Assembly: GCA_046315175.1 (NCBI GenBank)
Contig: JBKDBK010000095.1
Location: 1-27,284, forward strand
From: UBA8828 sp046315175
GTDB taxonomy: Bacteria > Verrucomicrobiota > Verrucomicrobiia > Opitutales > UBA953
DNA length: 27,284 nt
Direction of reading: 5' to 3'
In this document: in pieces, positions 1 to 7,857 of the stretch
How the letters are laid out: each line of letters begins with the position of its first letter
Numbering within the stretch: the stretch's first letter is position 1
Notes under the pieces: model-generated
Databases searched by the model: none
What the model was told of the DNA's origin: nothing
What the model saw: the letters and a program-made list of their open reading frames with translations, nothing else
Translations under genes and position numbers: made by a program

Positions 1-1031
1 GGGGCGGGCGTGGCGGGGCGGGCGGCCGCGGCGCCGCCGCGGTTGCCGGGGGCGCGGGAGGCGGCGGGGTTCTGCCCGGTGATGAGCTGGGCGAGGAGCG
101 TCGCGACATCGGGGGCGTTGGCGTGGCGGAGCGGGAGGACCTCGGTGCGGGTCGTGGGGTTGGACTTCACGTCGAGCTGCGCGACCAGCTGGTCGAACAT
201 CGCGTGCTGGCGGGGCTCGCCGACGACGATCAGGCGGTTGGTGCGCTCGTCGATGCTGAGGGAGGTGCCGGTGGAGAGGCGGCCCAGCAGGGGGCCGGCG
301 AAGAGCTTGCGGAGGAGGGCCTCGAGGGACGTCGCGCTGGCGTGCTGGAGCTCGTAGGTCTTCGCGGACACGCCGAGCTTGGGCTGGTCGAGGTCGAGCA
401 GGATGGCCTCGATGCGGCGGAGGTTGGCGACGGAGTCGGTGACCAGCAGGGTGTTGGTGCGGGAGAAGACGACCGGGGGCGAGGCAAGGGTCGAGTTGAG
501 CATCGGCGCGATGAGCTTCGCGGCGTCCTCGGCCGAGGTGGACTGGAGGTGAAAGAGCTTGGCGACAACCCGGCCGCTGGGGGGGAGCGCGGAGACGGGG
601 CCGTCGATGAGCTGGGGAGCCTCGGCCCGGGCGACGGTGTTGGGGACGACCTTGAGGAAGCGGTCGCCCTGGGGAATGACGGCGACGCCGTTGAGGCTAA
701 GGATGGTCTCGACCGCCTGCAGGGCCTCGTCGCGCGTGGCGCCTTCCGGAAGCGTGAGGTTGTAGGTGGCGGCGGGCAGGGCCTGGGGGCGGAGCACGGT
801 CTTGCCGGTCCAGCGCTGGAGAAGCTCGAGGACCTGGGGCAGGGTTTCGTCGCGCAGCAGGACCGGGCCGACCCTGTCGGTGCCCAGCAGGGGGCCCAGC
901 GGCAAGGCGGCGGCGGACACGGGGGCCACCGGGGCGGAGGGCGCCGCGGGCGCGGAGGGAGCCTGGGCGAAAAGGGAGGCGGCGAAGGCGAGATTGCCCA
1001 GGCAAAGGAGTGTCAGCGAGCGGTGAGCCAC
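1..1031 (-). CDS. GspD-type secretin, N-terminal part (cut by left window edge)
   Basis: Outer-membrane secretin of the type II secretion or type IV pilus class, which forms the exit pore of the system. Reading the minus strand from a GTG at 1031 gives 343 open codons running off the left edge. A hydrophobic signal-like stretch (about residues 5-22) is followed by an Ala/Pro linker, then an N0-like domain (about 45-115) and repeated N1/N2-like modules. These modules carry the family pattern of a short helix, a TNTLLVTD or TNRLIVVG strand and an I/L-x-x-LD turn. A third module starts near residue 280 and is interrupted by a Gly/Ala/Pro-rich loop at the edge, as in GspD N3. The pore-forming secretin domain would lie outside the window. 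The GTG start is chosen because no upstream ATG exists in frame; no Shine-Dalgarno is seen. It is divergent from the cytochrome at 1130. Which secretion system it serves cannot be told here. Confidence 0.85.
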   Translation of the reverse strand, partial: MAHRSLTLLCLGNLAFAASLFAQAPSAPAAPSAPVAPVSAAALPLGPLLGTDRVGPVLLRDETLPQVLELLQRWTGKTVLRPQALPAATYNLTLPEGATRDEALQAVETILSLNGVAVIPQGDRFLKVVPNTVARAEAPQLIDGPVSALPPSGRVVAKLFHLQSTSAEDAAKLIAPMLNSTLASPPVVFSRTNTLLVTDSVANLRRIEAILLDLDQPKLGVSAKTYELQHASATSLEALLRKLFAGPLLGRLSTGTSLSIDERTNRLIVVGEPRQHAMFDQLVAQLDVKSNPTTRTEVLPLRHANAPDVATLLAQLITGQNPAASRAPGNRGGAAAARPATPA

Positions 1032-1129
1032 AGGGGTTAAACAGCGGGAAGGGGGTTGAGTTTTGAGCAAACGGCTTTTGGCGGCCGGGGCGAGGGGGAA
1101 CTCACCCTTGGCGGGAGTGTCTTTCCGCC

Positions 1130-3673
1130 ATGACCCGACCCCTGGCCTGGGCCGCCGCCTTCTGCGGCGCCCTCTCCCTAGCTCATGCCGCCACGCCGGC
1201 GTCGCAGATCAAGACCGCGCCGGGCTTCTCCATCGAGCTGGTCCATGATGTGCCGAAGTCGGCGCAGGGCTCGTGGGTGGCGCTGGCGGTGTCGCCCCAG
1301 GGAAGCTTTTACGCGGCAGACCAAAGGGGCGGCATTTGGAGGCTAAGGCTCGACCCGGAGGGCAAGGCGCTCCCAGCGGAGAAGGTGGAGGTCCGGCTGA
1401 AGGGCGCCCATGGGCTGCTGTTCGCCCACGGCCATCTCTACGCCTGCGAGGGCGAGGGCGGCGGACGGGATATCTGGCGGCTGACGGACAAGGATGGCGA
1501 CGGGGTCTTTGAGGAGCAGGCGCCCATTCGGAAGCTTCCCGGCGCCGGGGGTGAGCACGGCCCCCACCAGATGATCCTGGACACGGACGGGTCGATTTTG
1601 GTCGTGGCCGGCAACTTCACCAAGCTTCCCGAAGACGAGCGGGCATCCCCGCCCCGGCGATGGGGCGAGGACGTGCTCTCGCCGCGGCTGGAGGATCCGC
1701 GCGGCCACGCCGTCGGGCTGCGCGCGCCCGGAGGCTGGGTTGGCCGCATGGACAAGGATGGCAAGTCGTGGCAGGTTGTGTCGACGGGCTGGCGCAACGC
1801 ATACGACCTGGCGAGAGGACCCGGCGGCGAGGTGTTCTCCTGGGACTCGGACATGGAGTGGGACGTCGGCGCGCCCTGGTGGCGCCCGACCCGCATCTGC
1901 CTCGTCACGCCCGGCTCCGAGTACGGCTGGCGCTCCGGCGTCGCCAACCAACCCGACCACTTCGCCGACTCGCTTCCCCCTGTCCTGAACATGGGGCCGG
2001 CCAGCCCGACGGGCGTGGCCTTCGGGACGGGCGGCAAGATGCCGGCCAAGTACCAGCGCGCGCTGTACGCCTGCGACTGGACCTTCGGCACCTTGCACGC
2101 CGTGCATCTCCGCGCGGACGGCGGCGGGTGGGCGGGCGAGAGGGAGCCCATCGCCTGGGGCAAGCCCTTCGCGCTGACGGACGTGGTCGTGCATCCCACG
2201 GACGGGCACCTTTACGCGCTCACCGGCGGCCGCAACGGCGACAGCGGCCTTTACCGCATCCGCTACACCGGGAAGGAATCGACGGCGCCGGCCGGCGAGG
2301 TCGCCCTCACCGCCGAGCAGCGGCTGCGCCGCGACCTCGAGGCGCGGCGCCTCGCGGGACCCTCGCCGGAAAACCTGCGCCTGGCGCTCGCCCACCTCGG
2401 CTCCTCCGACCGCTGGATCCGCTTCGCCGCGCGCCAGCTGCTGGAATCGCACCCCGTCGCCGACTGGCGCGGAAAGGTTGCGGCGGCGCAGCCGCCCGCG
2501 ACGCCCAACGCGGACGACGCCCTGCAGCTCGCGCTGGCGCTCGCCCGCTGCGGCGAGGCCTCGGACCTCGGGCCCGTGCTGAGGCTGGCCAGAACGGCGG
2601 TGGGCAAGGATGCGGACCTTCGGTTGCGCCGCGACCAAGCCCGCGTCCTCGCGGTGGCGGTGGCCCGGCTCGGCAAGCCGACCGACGACCTCGGGGACTG
2701 GGCGGCGCGCCAGCTTCCCACGGGCGACTTCGAGCTCGACCGCCAGCTGGGCGAGCTGGCCGTGCACCTCGGCTCCGGCGAGGCCGTCCCTCGCCTGGTG
2801 CGGATGATGGCGACCGCGCGCGACCCCGAGCCCGAGGGCGATCGCGAGCTGCTCGCGCGCAATCCCAACTATGCCAAGGCGTTCCTTGACGCACTGGCCA
2901 CCCGGCCCGCCTCGCGGAAGATCGGCCTGGCCGAGGTGCTCTGCCACGCGAAGGCGGGGTGGACCGCCGAGCTGCGCCGGGAGTACTTCGTCCAGTTCGC
3001 CGAGCTCGCCGCCGCGCAGGGCGGGATGAGCCTCCAGGGATACGTCGCCGCCATCCGGCGAACCGCCCTGGCCAACGCGCCCGAGGCGGAGCGCGCCGGG
3101 CTCGACAAGGCGCAGGTGGCCGCCCCGCCGTCGGAGCGGCCCACGCCGGAGGGGCCGGGCAAGAACTGGACGGTCGAGCAGACGGTGGGGCTGGCGGCGG
3201 CCAAGGGCGGGAAAGGCCGCGACTTCGCGCGCGGCGAGCGGATGTTCAAGGCGACCCTGTGCGCCGAGTGCCACAAGATGGGCAAGCTAGGGGGAGGCTC
3301 GGGGCCGGACCTGACCGCGCTCGGCTCGCGGATGGGCGTCCGGGAAATCGCCGAGGCCGTCATCCAGCCGAGCAGGGTGGTGTCGGACCAATACGCCAAC
3401 ACGGTGGTGGCGCGGCGCGACGGCACGCAGGTGGTCGGCCGAGTGATCGCCCGCGAGGGCGACCTCGTGAAGGTGGCGACCAACCCGTTCGACCTCGCCA
3501 ACCCGGCCGGCCATGTCGGGATCAACACCTCGGACATCGAGGCGGAGACCCCCTCGACCACCAGCCCGATGCCGGCCGGCCTCGCCAACAGCCTCAGCGA
3601 GGAGGCCTGGCTGGATCTGCTCGCCTACCTCCGCTCCGGGGGCAACCCCGCGGACGCAGCCTTCATGAAGTGA
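1130..3673 (+). CDS. PVC-type secreted heme-binding protein (propeller plus CxxCH cytochrome domain)
   Basis: Exported protein of 847 residues from the family typical of Planctomycetes and Verrucomicrobia, usually annotated as membrane-bound dehydrogenase or PVC-type CxxCH protein. Residues 1-20 form a signal peptide ending AHA. Residues about 30-375 resemble a glucose/sorbosone dehydrogenase-like six-bladed propeller and include a DKDGDGVFEE calcium-loop motif (120-129). Residues about 385-640 are helical and HEAT-like. The C-terminus is a monoheme cytochrome c domain with C711-A-E-C714-H715 and a later SPMPAGL segment offering the likely Met ligand. It probably oxidises a sugar or alcohol in the periplasm and passes electrons through heme c. 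The substrate cannot be read from sequence, and many relatives lack an assigned reaction. The ATG at 1130 begins the signal peptide. It is divergent from the secretin gene; the 98-bp gap between them should hold both promoters, but I could not assign them. Confidence 0.88.
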   Translation: MTRPLAWAAAFCGALSLAHAATPASQIKTAPGFSIELVHDVPKSAQGSWVALAVSPQGSFYAADQRGGIWRLRLDPEGKALPAEKVEVRLKGAHGLLFAHGHLYACEGEGGGRDIWRLTDKDGDGVFEEQAPIRKLPGAGGEHGPHQMILDTDGSILVVAGNFTKLPEDERASPPRRWGEDVLSPRLEDPRGHAVGLRAPGGWVGRMDKDGKSWQVVSTGWRNAYDLARGPGGEVFSWDSDMEWDVGAPWWRPTRICLVTPGSEYGWRSGVANQPDHFADSLPPVLNMGPASPTGVAFGTGGKMPAKYQRALYACDWTFGTLHAVHLRADGGGWAGEREPIAWGKPFALTDVVVHPTDGHLYALTGGRNGDSGLYRIRYTGKESTAPAGEVALTAEQRLRRDLEARRLAGPSPENLRLALAHLGSSDRWIRFAARQLLESHPVADWRGKVAAAQPPATPNADDALQLALALARCGEASDLGPVLRLARTAVGKDADLRLRRDQARVLAVAVARLGKPTDDLGDWAARQLPTGDFELDRQLGELAVHLGSGEAVPRLVRMMATARDPEPEGDRELLARNPNYAKAFLDALATRPASRKIGLAEVLCHAKAGWTAELRREYFVQFAELAAAQGGMSLQGYVAAIRRTALANAPEAERAGLDKAQVAAPPSERPTPEGPGKNWTVEQTVGLAAAKGGKGRDFARGERMFKATLCAECHKMGKLGGGSGPDLTALGSRMGVREIAEAVIQPSRVVSDQYANTVVARRDGTQVVGRVIAREGDLVKVATNPFDLANPAGHVGINTSDIEAETPSTTSPMPAGLANSLSEEAWLDLLAYLRSGGNPADAAFMK

Positions 3674-3687
3674 ACATTTGTTCACTT
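3668..3687. promoter_or_regulatory. Perfect inverted repeat over the cytochrome stop codon, GAAC-N4-GTTC core
   Basis: AAGTGAAC and GTTCACTT form two perfect 8-bp arms around ATTT. The left arm contains the stop codon of the preceding gene (3671-3673). There is no T-run after it, so it is a poor intrinsic terminator. The GAAC-N4-GTTC core resembles the LexA box of Gram-positive bacteria, and the element lies about 40 bp before the start of the next gene. It may be an operator; the regulator is unknown. Confidence 0.5.
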
Positions 3688-3694
3688 AAGGCTT

Positions 3695-3719
3695 GATTGG
3701 CCCTTTCCGCAGGCCAATC
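3695..3719. promoter_or_regulatory. Second perfect inverted repeat before the unknown gene
   Basis: GATTGGCC and GGCCAATC form two 8-bp arms around a 9-nt loop, 7 bp after the first inverted repeat and 6 bp before the ATG at 3726. In RNA it would be a strong hairpin without a T-run. A weak promoter reading overlaps it (TTGATT at 3693-3698, 17 bp, AATCTC at 3716-3721). It may act as an operator or as a hairpin in the leader. Confidence 0.45.
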
Positions 3720-3725
3720 TCGCGC

Positions 3726-4265
3726 ATGGACGCCATGCGTGACGACATTCCGGAATGGCTCGGCCCCCCTCCACCCCGCGACACCGCGGCGTGGAGGCGC
3801 TGGCTGGCCCGCTGGCAAAACTACGCCCTGGAGCAGCTGGGCGACGTGGACGCGCTCAACCCGGAGATGGAATTCGGCTTGCTGAGCCCCAGGGAGCGCC
3901 GGGCGCGGCGGCTGGCATCGGAGATCGAGCAGCACCTGCTGGCCGGGTTGGCGGGAGACGAGCTGGTGCTGCACCTCGACGTGGGCGAGCGCGACGTTGT
4001 GCACGCCTCCGCGCAGGCCTGGCTCACCGGCCGGGCCGTGTTCAGCCACATCCCGTCGCAGGTGGCCCAGCGGCTCGACCCCTGGCTGGATCGCCACGCC
4101 ACCCCGGCCCGGGTGGCGGTGGCCCGCGCGATTCACGAGGGCCTCCTGGCGGGGCTCCGGGGGATGGCCTGCGAGGAGCCGGCCGGCCTGATGCCGTCGT
4201 CCGCGTACGCCGCGGCCTGGGCGGTGGGCAACGCCAAGGCAATCGAGGCGGACCCGCGGGGCTGA
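3726..4265 (+). CDS. Uncharacterised protein upstream of rmuC
   Basis: Predicted soluble protein of 179 residues; I do not recognise the family. It opens with an acidic, Pro-rich segment (DDIPEWLGPPPP), followed by a Trp-rich helix (AAWRRWLARWQNYALEQL). The rest is mostly helical and rich in Arg and Ala, with no signal peptide, membrane span or Cys cluster. The frame can be extended to a TTG at 3693, but that lies inside the inverted repeats, so the ATG at 3726 is preferred; a second ATG at 3735 is also possible. The gene follows the cytochrome by 52 bp and precedes rmuC by 73 bp on the same strand. Codon use matches its neighbours, which supports a real gene. No function is proposed. Confidence 0.7.
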   Translation: MDAMRDDIPEWLGPPPPRDTAAWRRWLARWQNYALEQLGDVDALNPEMEFGLLSPRERRARRLASEIEQHLLAGLAGDELVLHLDVGERDVVHASAQAWLTGRAVFSHIPSQVAQRLDPWLDRHATPARVAVARAIHEGLLAGLRGMACEEPAGLMPSSAYAAAWAVGNAKAIEADPRG

Positions 4266-4338
4266 GCCGCCGCGCTCGCCAAGGGCCGGCTTGACAGGTA
4301 GCGTATAGTCCTCCGCCCAAATCCTTCTAAAATCTATT

Positions 4339-5643
4339 ATGGAAATCATCGTCGCTGTCGTCGTCGGGGCCACCCTGGGAGGGGCTGCCATCTGGTTCCT
4401 GCGCCGCCCGCAGGGCGACACGGCGACGCAGGCGCTCAACGCCGACCTGCAGTCGCGCCTGGCCTCCGAGCATGCCGCGACGGCGGCGGAGCGCGCGGCC
4501 CGCGGCGCGGCGGAGCAGCAGGCGGCCGCCGCCGCCGCCGAGGCGCGCGCGGCGCGCGACGAGCAGGCGCGCATGGCGGCCAGGCACCGCGAGGACCTCG
4601 AGGCGGCGGACCGCCGCCGGGCCGCCGACCTGGAGGCGCTGAAGGACACCTTCGCCAAGCAGAGCACGGAGGCCCTTCGCGCGGTTGCCCCGGACATGAG
4701 CAAGCAGGTGAAGGCGCTGGTCGATCCCCTCATGACGGAAATCCGCGCCTCGCTCGAAGGGGTCAACAGCTCGGTGGGCAAACAGGGGGACGCCCTGGCC
4801 GGGGTGCGCGAGCGCATGGAGAACCTGAGCAAGGCGACCGAGGCGCTGGCGACGGAGACCAACGACTTCACCATGGTGCTGAAGTCGGCCTCCCACAGGG
4901 GACGCTGGGGCGAGCAGACCCTGCGCCGAGTCGTCGAGGCGGCCGGCATGAGCCCCCACTGCGACTTTGCCGAACAACTGTCACAGGACGACAAGCGGCC
5001 GGACCTGGTGGTCAAGCTGCCGGGTGGCCGCTGCGTCATCATCGACTCCAAGGTGCCCGAGCTGGACGCAGCGCGGCTCGCCCCGGGCACCGCCAACCGA
5101 GCCGAGATTCTCAGGGATCATGCCGTGAAGCTGCGGCAGACGATAAAGTCACTGGCGGGCAAGGACTACCCGTCGACAATTGGCAGCGAGCAGGGGCTCG
5201 TGGCGTTCGACAAGGTCATCCTCTTCCTGCCCGCGGAGTCGCTTCTCTCCACCGCATTGGAATCGGACAACGACCTGGTCATCGACGCGGGGAAGCAGGG
5301 CATCCTGCTGGCGACGCCGGCGACGCTCATCGGCTTCCTCGGCGCGATCAGCCTCACCTGGCAGCAGCACGCCCAGGTGGAGAAGGTCCGGGAAATCGCA
5401 GCCCTGTCCACCGACCTGTACAAGCGCGTCTGTGACTTCGCGGAGCACCTCGCCGACGCTCGCAAGCATGTCAACCAGGCGGTTGGGAGCCTCAACCAGT
5501 CGTTCGGCAGCTTCGAGAAGAACGTCCGACCGCTGACAACCCAGCTGAGCAAGCTCGGAATCAACCCGACCAAGGAGCTTCCCGGCGAGGCGGAGCTAGG
5601 ACCCGTCGGCGAGATGAGGGACCTCAAGCGAAAGGATTCCTGA
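4339..5643 (+). CDS. rmuC: DNA recombination protein RmuC
   Basis: RmuC-family protein of 434 residues, a predicted nuclease-like factor that limits recombination at inverted repeats in E. coli. Residues 2-20 form an N-terminal membrane anchor and about 28-115 a long Ala/Glu/Arg coiled coil. The RmuC domain starts near 185 with the RGRWGEQTLRRV signature and continues with RPD (220-222) and a strand ending in DSK (236-238), which together form the PD-(D/E)xK-like core expected for the family. Length is typical. The ATG at 4339 starts the membrane segment directly. A TTGACA lies at 4291-4296, but no -10 box at normal spacing is convincing. A tRNA-Ala gene runs towards it from the minus strand, 16 bp after its stop. 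Confidence 0.93.
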   Translation: MEIIVAVVVGATLGGAAIWFLRRPQGDTATQALNADLQSRLASEHAATAAERAARGAAEQQAAAAAAEARAARDEQARMAARHREDLEAADRRRAADLEALKDTFAKQSTEALRAVAPDMSKQVKALVDPLMTEIRASLEGVNSSVGKQGDALAGVRERMENLSKATEALATETNDFTMVLKSASHRGRWGEQTLRRVVEAAGMSPHCDFAEQLSQDDKRPDLVVKLPGGRCVIIDSKVPELDAARLAPGTANRAEILRDHAVKLRQTIKSLAGKDYPSTIGSEQGLVAFDKVILFLPAESLLSTALESDNDLVIDAGKQGILLATPATLIGFLGAISLTWQQHAQVEKVREIAALSTDLYKRVCDFAEHLADARKHVNQAVGSLNQSFGSFEKNVRPLTTQLSKLGINPTKELPGEAELGPVGEMRDLKRKDS

Positions 5644-5659
5644 AGGCCCCGAACCCCGC

Positions 5660-5735
5660 TGGTGGAGCCGATGAGGATCGAACTCACGACCTCGTCATTG
5701 CGAACGACGCGCTCTACCAGCTGAGCTACGGCCCC
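5660..5735 (-). tRNA. tRNA-Ala (anticodon CGC)
   Basis: The reverse strand folds into a complete cloverleaf. It has a 7-bp acceptor stem with the G3:U70 pair that identifies alanine tRNAs, D stem GCTC/GAGC, a 5-bp anticodon stem with loop TTCGCAA (anticodon CGC, reading GCG), and a T arm with TTCGATC. The discriminator is A at 5663 and CCA is encoded (5662-5660). Upstream on the minus strand a TTGACC (5773-5778) and a weak TTGCCT (5750-5755) are 17 bp apart and may be its promoter. Confidence 0.96.
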
Positions 5736-5797
5736 AACAGCGGACGGACAGGCAACCCGCGGCGGGGGGCGGGGTCAAGCCGGATTGCCCTTCCCGC

Positions 5798-5826
5798 TTG
5801 CGAGCGGCCGAATCGCCCTCAAAATA
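5798..5826 (+). promoter_or_regulatory. Candidate slyD promoter
   Basis: TTGCGA (5798-5803) and AAAATA (5821-5826) are separated by 17 bp, 14 bp before the slyD ATG. The AT-rich -10 region stands out in very GC-rich sequence. It is assigned by eye only. Confidence 0.35.
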
Positions 5827-5840
5827 TCCCACCCCAAGCC

Positions 5841-6467
5841 ATGAACATCGCCAAGGACCACATTGTCTCGTTTGACTACACGCTGACCGACGACACCGGC
5901 GCCGTGCTCGACGCCTCGCGCGGCGCGCCCCTCTCGTACCTGCACGGTGCCCGCAACATCATCCCCGGCCTGGAGACCGCCCTCGAGGGGTTGGTCGTCG
6001 GCGCGGAGAAGAAGGTCACCGTGCCGCCCGCGCAGGGCTATGGCGAGTACGACGAGGCGCTCATCGTCCGCGTGCCCGCCGACCGCATGGGCAGCCACGC
6101 CGTCCAGGTCGGCATGCGCTTCCACGCCGAGACCAACGCCGGCCTGCGCGTCCTGACCGTCAAGGAGGTCAAGACCGACGAGGTCGTGCTCGACGGCAAC
6201 CACGAGCTCGCCGGAAAGACGCTCCATTTCTCGGTCAAGATCATGGACGTGCGCGCCGCGACCCCCACCGAACTGGCCCACGGCCATCCCCACCAGGAAA
6301 GCGGCTGTTGCGGCGGCGGCGGAGGCGGGGGCGGTTGCTGCGGCGGCTCCTCCGGAGAGGCCAACGGCCAATCGCGGGGCGAGGACGAGGGCTGCTGCGG
6401 CGGCCAGGGCAAGGCCGCCAGCGACGATGGCTCCTGCGGCAAGGGATCCTGCGGCTGCTCGCACTGA
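5841..6467 (+). CDS. slyD: SlyD-type FKBP peptidyl-prolyl isomerase with Cys/Gly-rich tail
   Basis: Cytoplasmic prolyl cis-trans isomerase and chaperone of the SlyD type, 208 residues. Residues 1-140 hold the split FKBP domain (YTLTDDTG near 13-20, LHGARNIIPGLE near 34-45, VPPAQGYGEYDE near 61-72) with the insert-in-flap domain between about 75 and 125. The tail from 147 to 208 contains H147, H149, H151 and H208 and nine cysteines as CC pairs and a CGC (156/157, 166/167, 185/186, 199, 204, 206) in a Gly-rich background. SlyD tails bind nickel and other divalent metals; this one has more Cys than His, which may shift its metal preference (inference). No hydrogenase or urease genes are nearby. 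It has its own candidate promoter and a strong terminator. Confidence 0.93.
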   Translation: MNIAKDHIVSFDYTLTDDTGAVLDASRGAPLSYLHGARNIIPGLETALEGLVVGAEKKVTVPPAQGYGEYDEALIVRVPADRMGSHAVQVGMRFHAETNAGLRVLTVKEVKTDEVVLDGNHELAGKTLHFSVKIMDVRAATPTELAHGHPHQESGCCGGGGGGGGCCGGSSGEANGQSRGEDEGCCGGQGKAASDDGSCGKGSCGCSH

Positions 6468-6488
6468 GGTCCCCCGCCCTGCCCTTGC

Positions 6489-6512
6489 GAGGCCCGGCTT
6501 TTGCCGGGCCTC
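6489..6512 (+). terminator. Intrinsic terminator after slyD
   Basis: Two perfect 10-bp arms, GAGGCCCGGC and GCCGGGCCTC, surround a TTTT loop and are followed by TTGCTTGC. The element lies 22 bp after the slyD stop and just before the end of the convergent minus-strand gene, so it may serve both directions. Confidence 0.8.
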
Positions 6513-6521
6513 TTGCTTGCA

Positions 6522-7361
6522 TCAGGCGAGAGGAAGCCCGCTGCCCACGCGGCAAGCGGCGTCGTGAAGGCCGACAACGTCGCGCAGCCGGGGATGGACA
6601 TCGCGCGAGCCGACAACCGTCACGAGCTCGCAGGTGGCGTGGCGAGCGGCGGCGGCGCGATAGGCCCGGTCCCAGGCAATGAAGGCCCGCTCCTCGGCGG
6701 CGCCGGCCCATGGCCACCGCGGGGGAATGGATCGGATTCCCATGCGCCAGGGCTTGGGGGTGAGCCGGGCCCGGAAGCAATGCTGGGCCGAGCAAAGCCG
6801 GCGGTAGAGCGGGTCGACGGCGAGCTGCTCGAAGGCCTGCGCGACGACGGGGTCGGCGGGGTCGAAGGTCGCGTGGCCGGCCAGGAGGCGGAGCCCGCCG
6901 GCGGTGCGATAGACCCGCCACGACCAGCCGGGATGGGCGGAGACCCATTGGGCGGCGCGGGCGAGGGCTGCGTCCTCGGCAGGCGAGGTGCCGCCGCGGG
7001 CCGGCTCCCGGGCTCCGAGGAGGCGGGCGAGAAAGCCCGGACGGGGCGGGGGCGGCAGGTCGATGTCGGCGAAGAGCGCGTCGGAGGTGTTGAGAATCTC
7101 GGCGCCGTAGGCGTTGCGCGAGACGAGGGCGGCAACCTCGCCCGAGGCGTCGGCCAGCTCGCGGATGACCGGCTCGCGGAAGGGCCGGTCAGGATAAGAG
7201 CCGGCGTGGCGCGGCGGGCGCTGGCCGGCGCGGATCCCGGCGGCGATCTGCGCCGCCCGGTCGGCGGCGGCGGCACGCGCCTCCTCGGGCGAGGTGTCGG
7301 ACCAGCCCCAGGCGGCGGCGGGGCCCGACTTGGCGCGGGACCAGAAGGCGGGGAACCTCAT
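6522..7361 (-). CDS. Conserved uncharacterised protein coupled to osmC-like gene
   Basis: Predicted soluble protein of 279 residues. I recall similar conserved hypothetical proteins elsewhere but know of no assigned function. Visible features are a Trp-containing N-terminus (FPAFWSRAKSG, then WGWSDTSPEEAR), an Ala/Arg helix, the stretch NAYGAEILNTSDALFADIDLP near the middle, and a C-terminal half with WRVYRTAGGLRLL and DPLYRRLC. Two nearby cysteines and basic residues (CSAQHCFRARLTPKPWR) precede a second Trp-rich segment. There is no signal peptide or membrane span. The start is set at the ATG at 7361 because it overlaps the stop of the upstream OsmC-like gene (ATGA), although the frame extends to 7376. 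This coupling suggests linked expression. It ends against the slyD terminator. Confidence 0.8.
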   Translation of the reverse strand: MRFPAFWSRAKSGPAAAWGWSDTSPEEARAAAADRAAQIAAGIRAGQRPPRHAGSYPDRPFREPVIRELADASGEVAALVSRNAYGAEILNTSDALFADIDLPPPPRPGFLARLLGAREPARGGTSPAEDAALARAAQWVSAHPGWSWRVYRTAGGLRLLAGHATFDPADPVVAQAFEQLAVDPLYRRLCSAQHCFRARLTPKPWRMGIRSIPPRWPWAGAAEERAFIAWDRAYRAAAARHATCELVTVVGSRDVHPRLRDVVGLHDAACRVGSGLPLA

Positions 7362-7771
7362 TCGGCCCAGGACCACGCGAGCTCGGCGTGGATGTCGGGG
7401 TGGAGCGAATGGTGGACGGGACAGGCGGCGGCCGCGCGCTCAAGGCGGACGCGGGCCTCGGGCGGAATCCCCGCGGGCATGTCGATGCGCAGCACCAGCC
7501 GCGCGATGCGGCGCGGCGGCTGGGCGCTCATGTGCTTCTCGACCGAGATCCTCATGCCCTTGAGCTCGAGGCCGAGGGTCCGGCCCTGGATGGCCATGAT
7601 GGTCCCCATGCAGGTGGCCAGGGCGGTGGCGGCGAGATCGGTGGGGGAGAAGGACTCACCCTTGCCCTGGTTGTCGACCGGCGCATCGGTCAGGATGACG
7701 GTGCCGGAGGGGGCGTGGGTGGCGCGGAGGCGGAGGTCGCCGAGATACTCGCAATCGATGCGGACGGACAT
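7358..7771 (-). CDS. OsmC/Ohr-family protein
   Basis: Small cytoplasmic protein of 137 residues from the OsmC superfamily, whose members reduce organic hydroperoxides with a Cys pair. C54 lies in the characteristic segment SPTDLAATALATCMGT and C117 in AAAACPVHHSLHP, matching the two redox cysteines. The N-terminal strands (VRIDCEYLGDLRLRATHAPSG) also fit. The general OsmC-like (YhfA-type) subgroup fits better than Ohr, but the substrate is unknown. The frame is open up to 7945, but the extra N-terminus is Pro/Leu repeat sequence derived from a 9-bp intergenic array, so the ATG at 7771 is taken as the start. It is followed by an overlapping unknown gene. Confidence 0.88.
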   Translation of the reverse strand: MSVRIDCEYLGDLRLRATHAPSGTVILTDAPVDNQGKGESFSPTDLAATALATCMGTIMAIQGRTLGLELKGMRISVEKHMSAQPPRRIARLVLRIDMPAGIPPEARVRLERAAAACPVHHSLHPDIHAELAWSWAE

Positions 7772-7839
7772 GGGGAACAAGGGGGTGTGAGGGGCGAAGG
7801 TCGCGGAGGAGGGGAAAGTCAGGATGTGGAGGAACGGAG

Positions 7840-7857
7840 GGATGGGAAGGATAGGAA
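7840..7857. repeat. 9-bp purine-rich tandem repeat upstream of the osmC-like gene
   Basis: GGATGGGAA and GGATAGGAA are adjacent on the plus strand inside a longer G/A-rich stretch (about 7775-7925). On the sense strand of the osmC-like gene this is TTCCCATCC-type sequence, 69-86 bp before its ATG. The same 9-bp unit occurs upstream of the PfkB kinase at 13079-13105. Confidence 0.6.

Noticed and set aside
1343..3274. 643-codon minus-strand open frame opposite the cytochrome gene
   Set aside because: Its protein is Arg/Gly/Leu-rich with no domain character, while the plus-strand frame has a signal peptide and heme motif. Long antisense frames are expected at this GC content.
4291..4309. rmuC promoter from TTGACA and TATAGT
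   Set aside because: The two hexamers are only 7 bp apart, too close for a normal -35/-10 pair, and no other -10 box fits the TTGACA.
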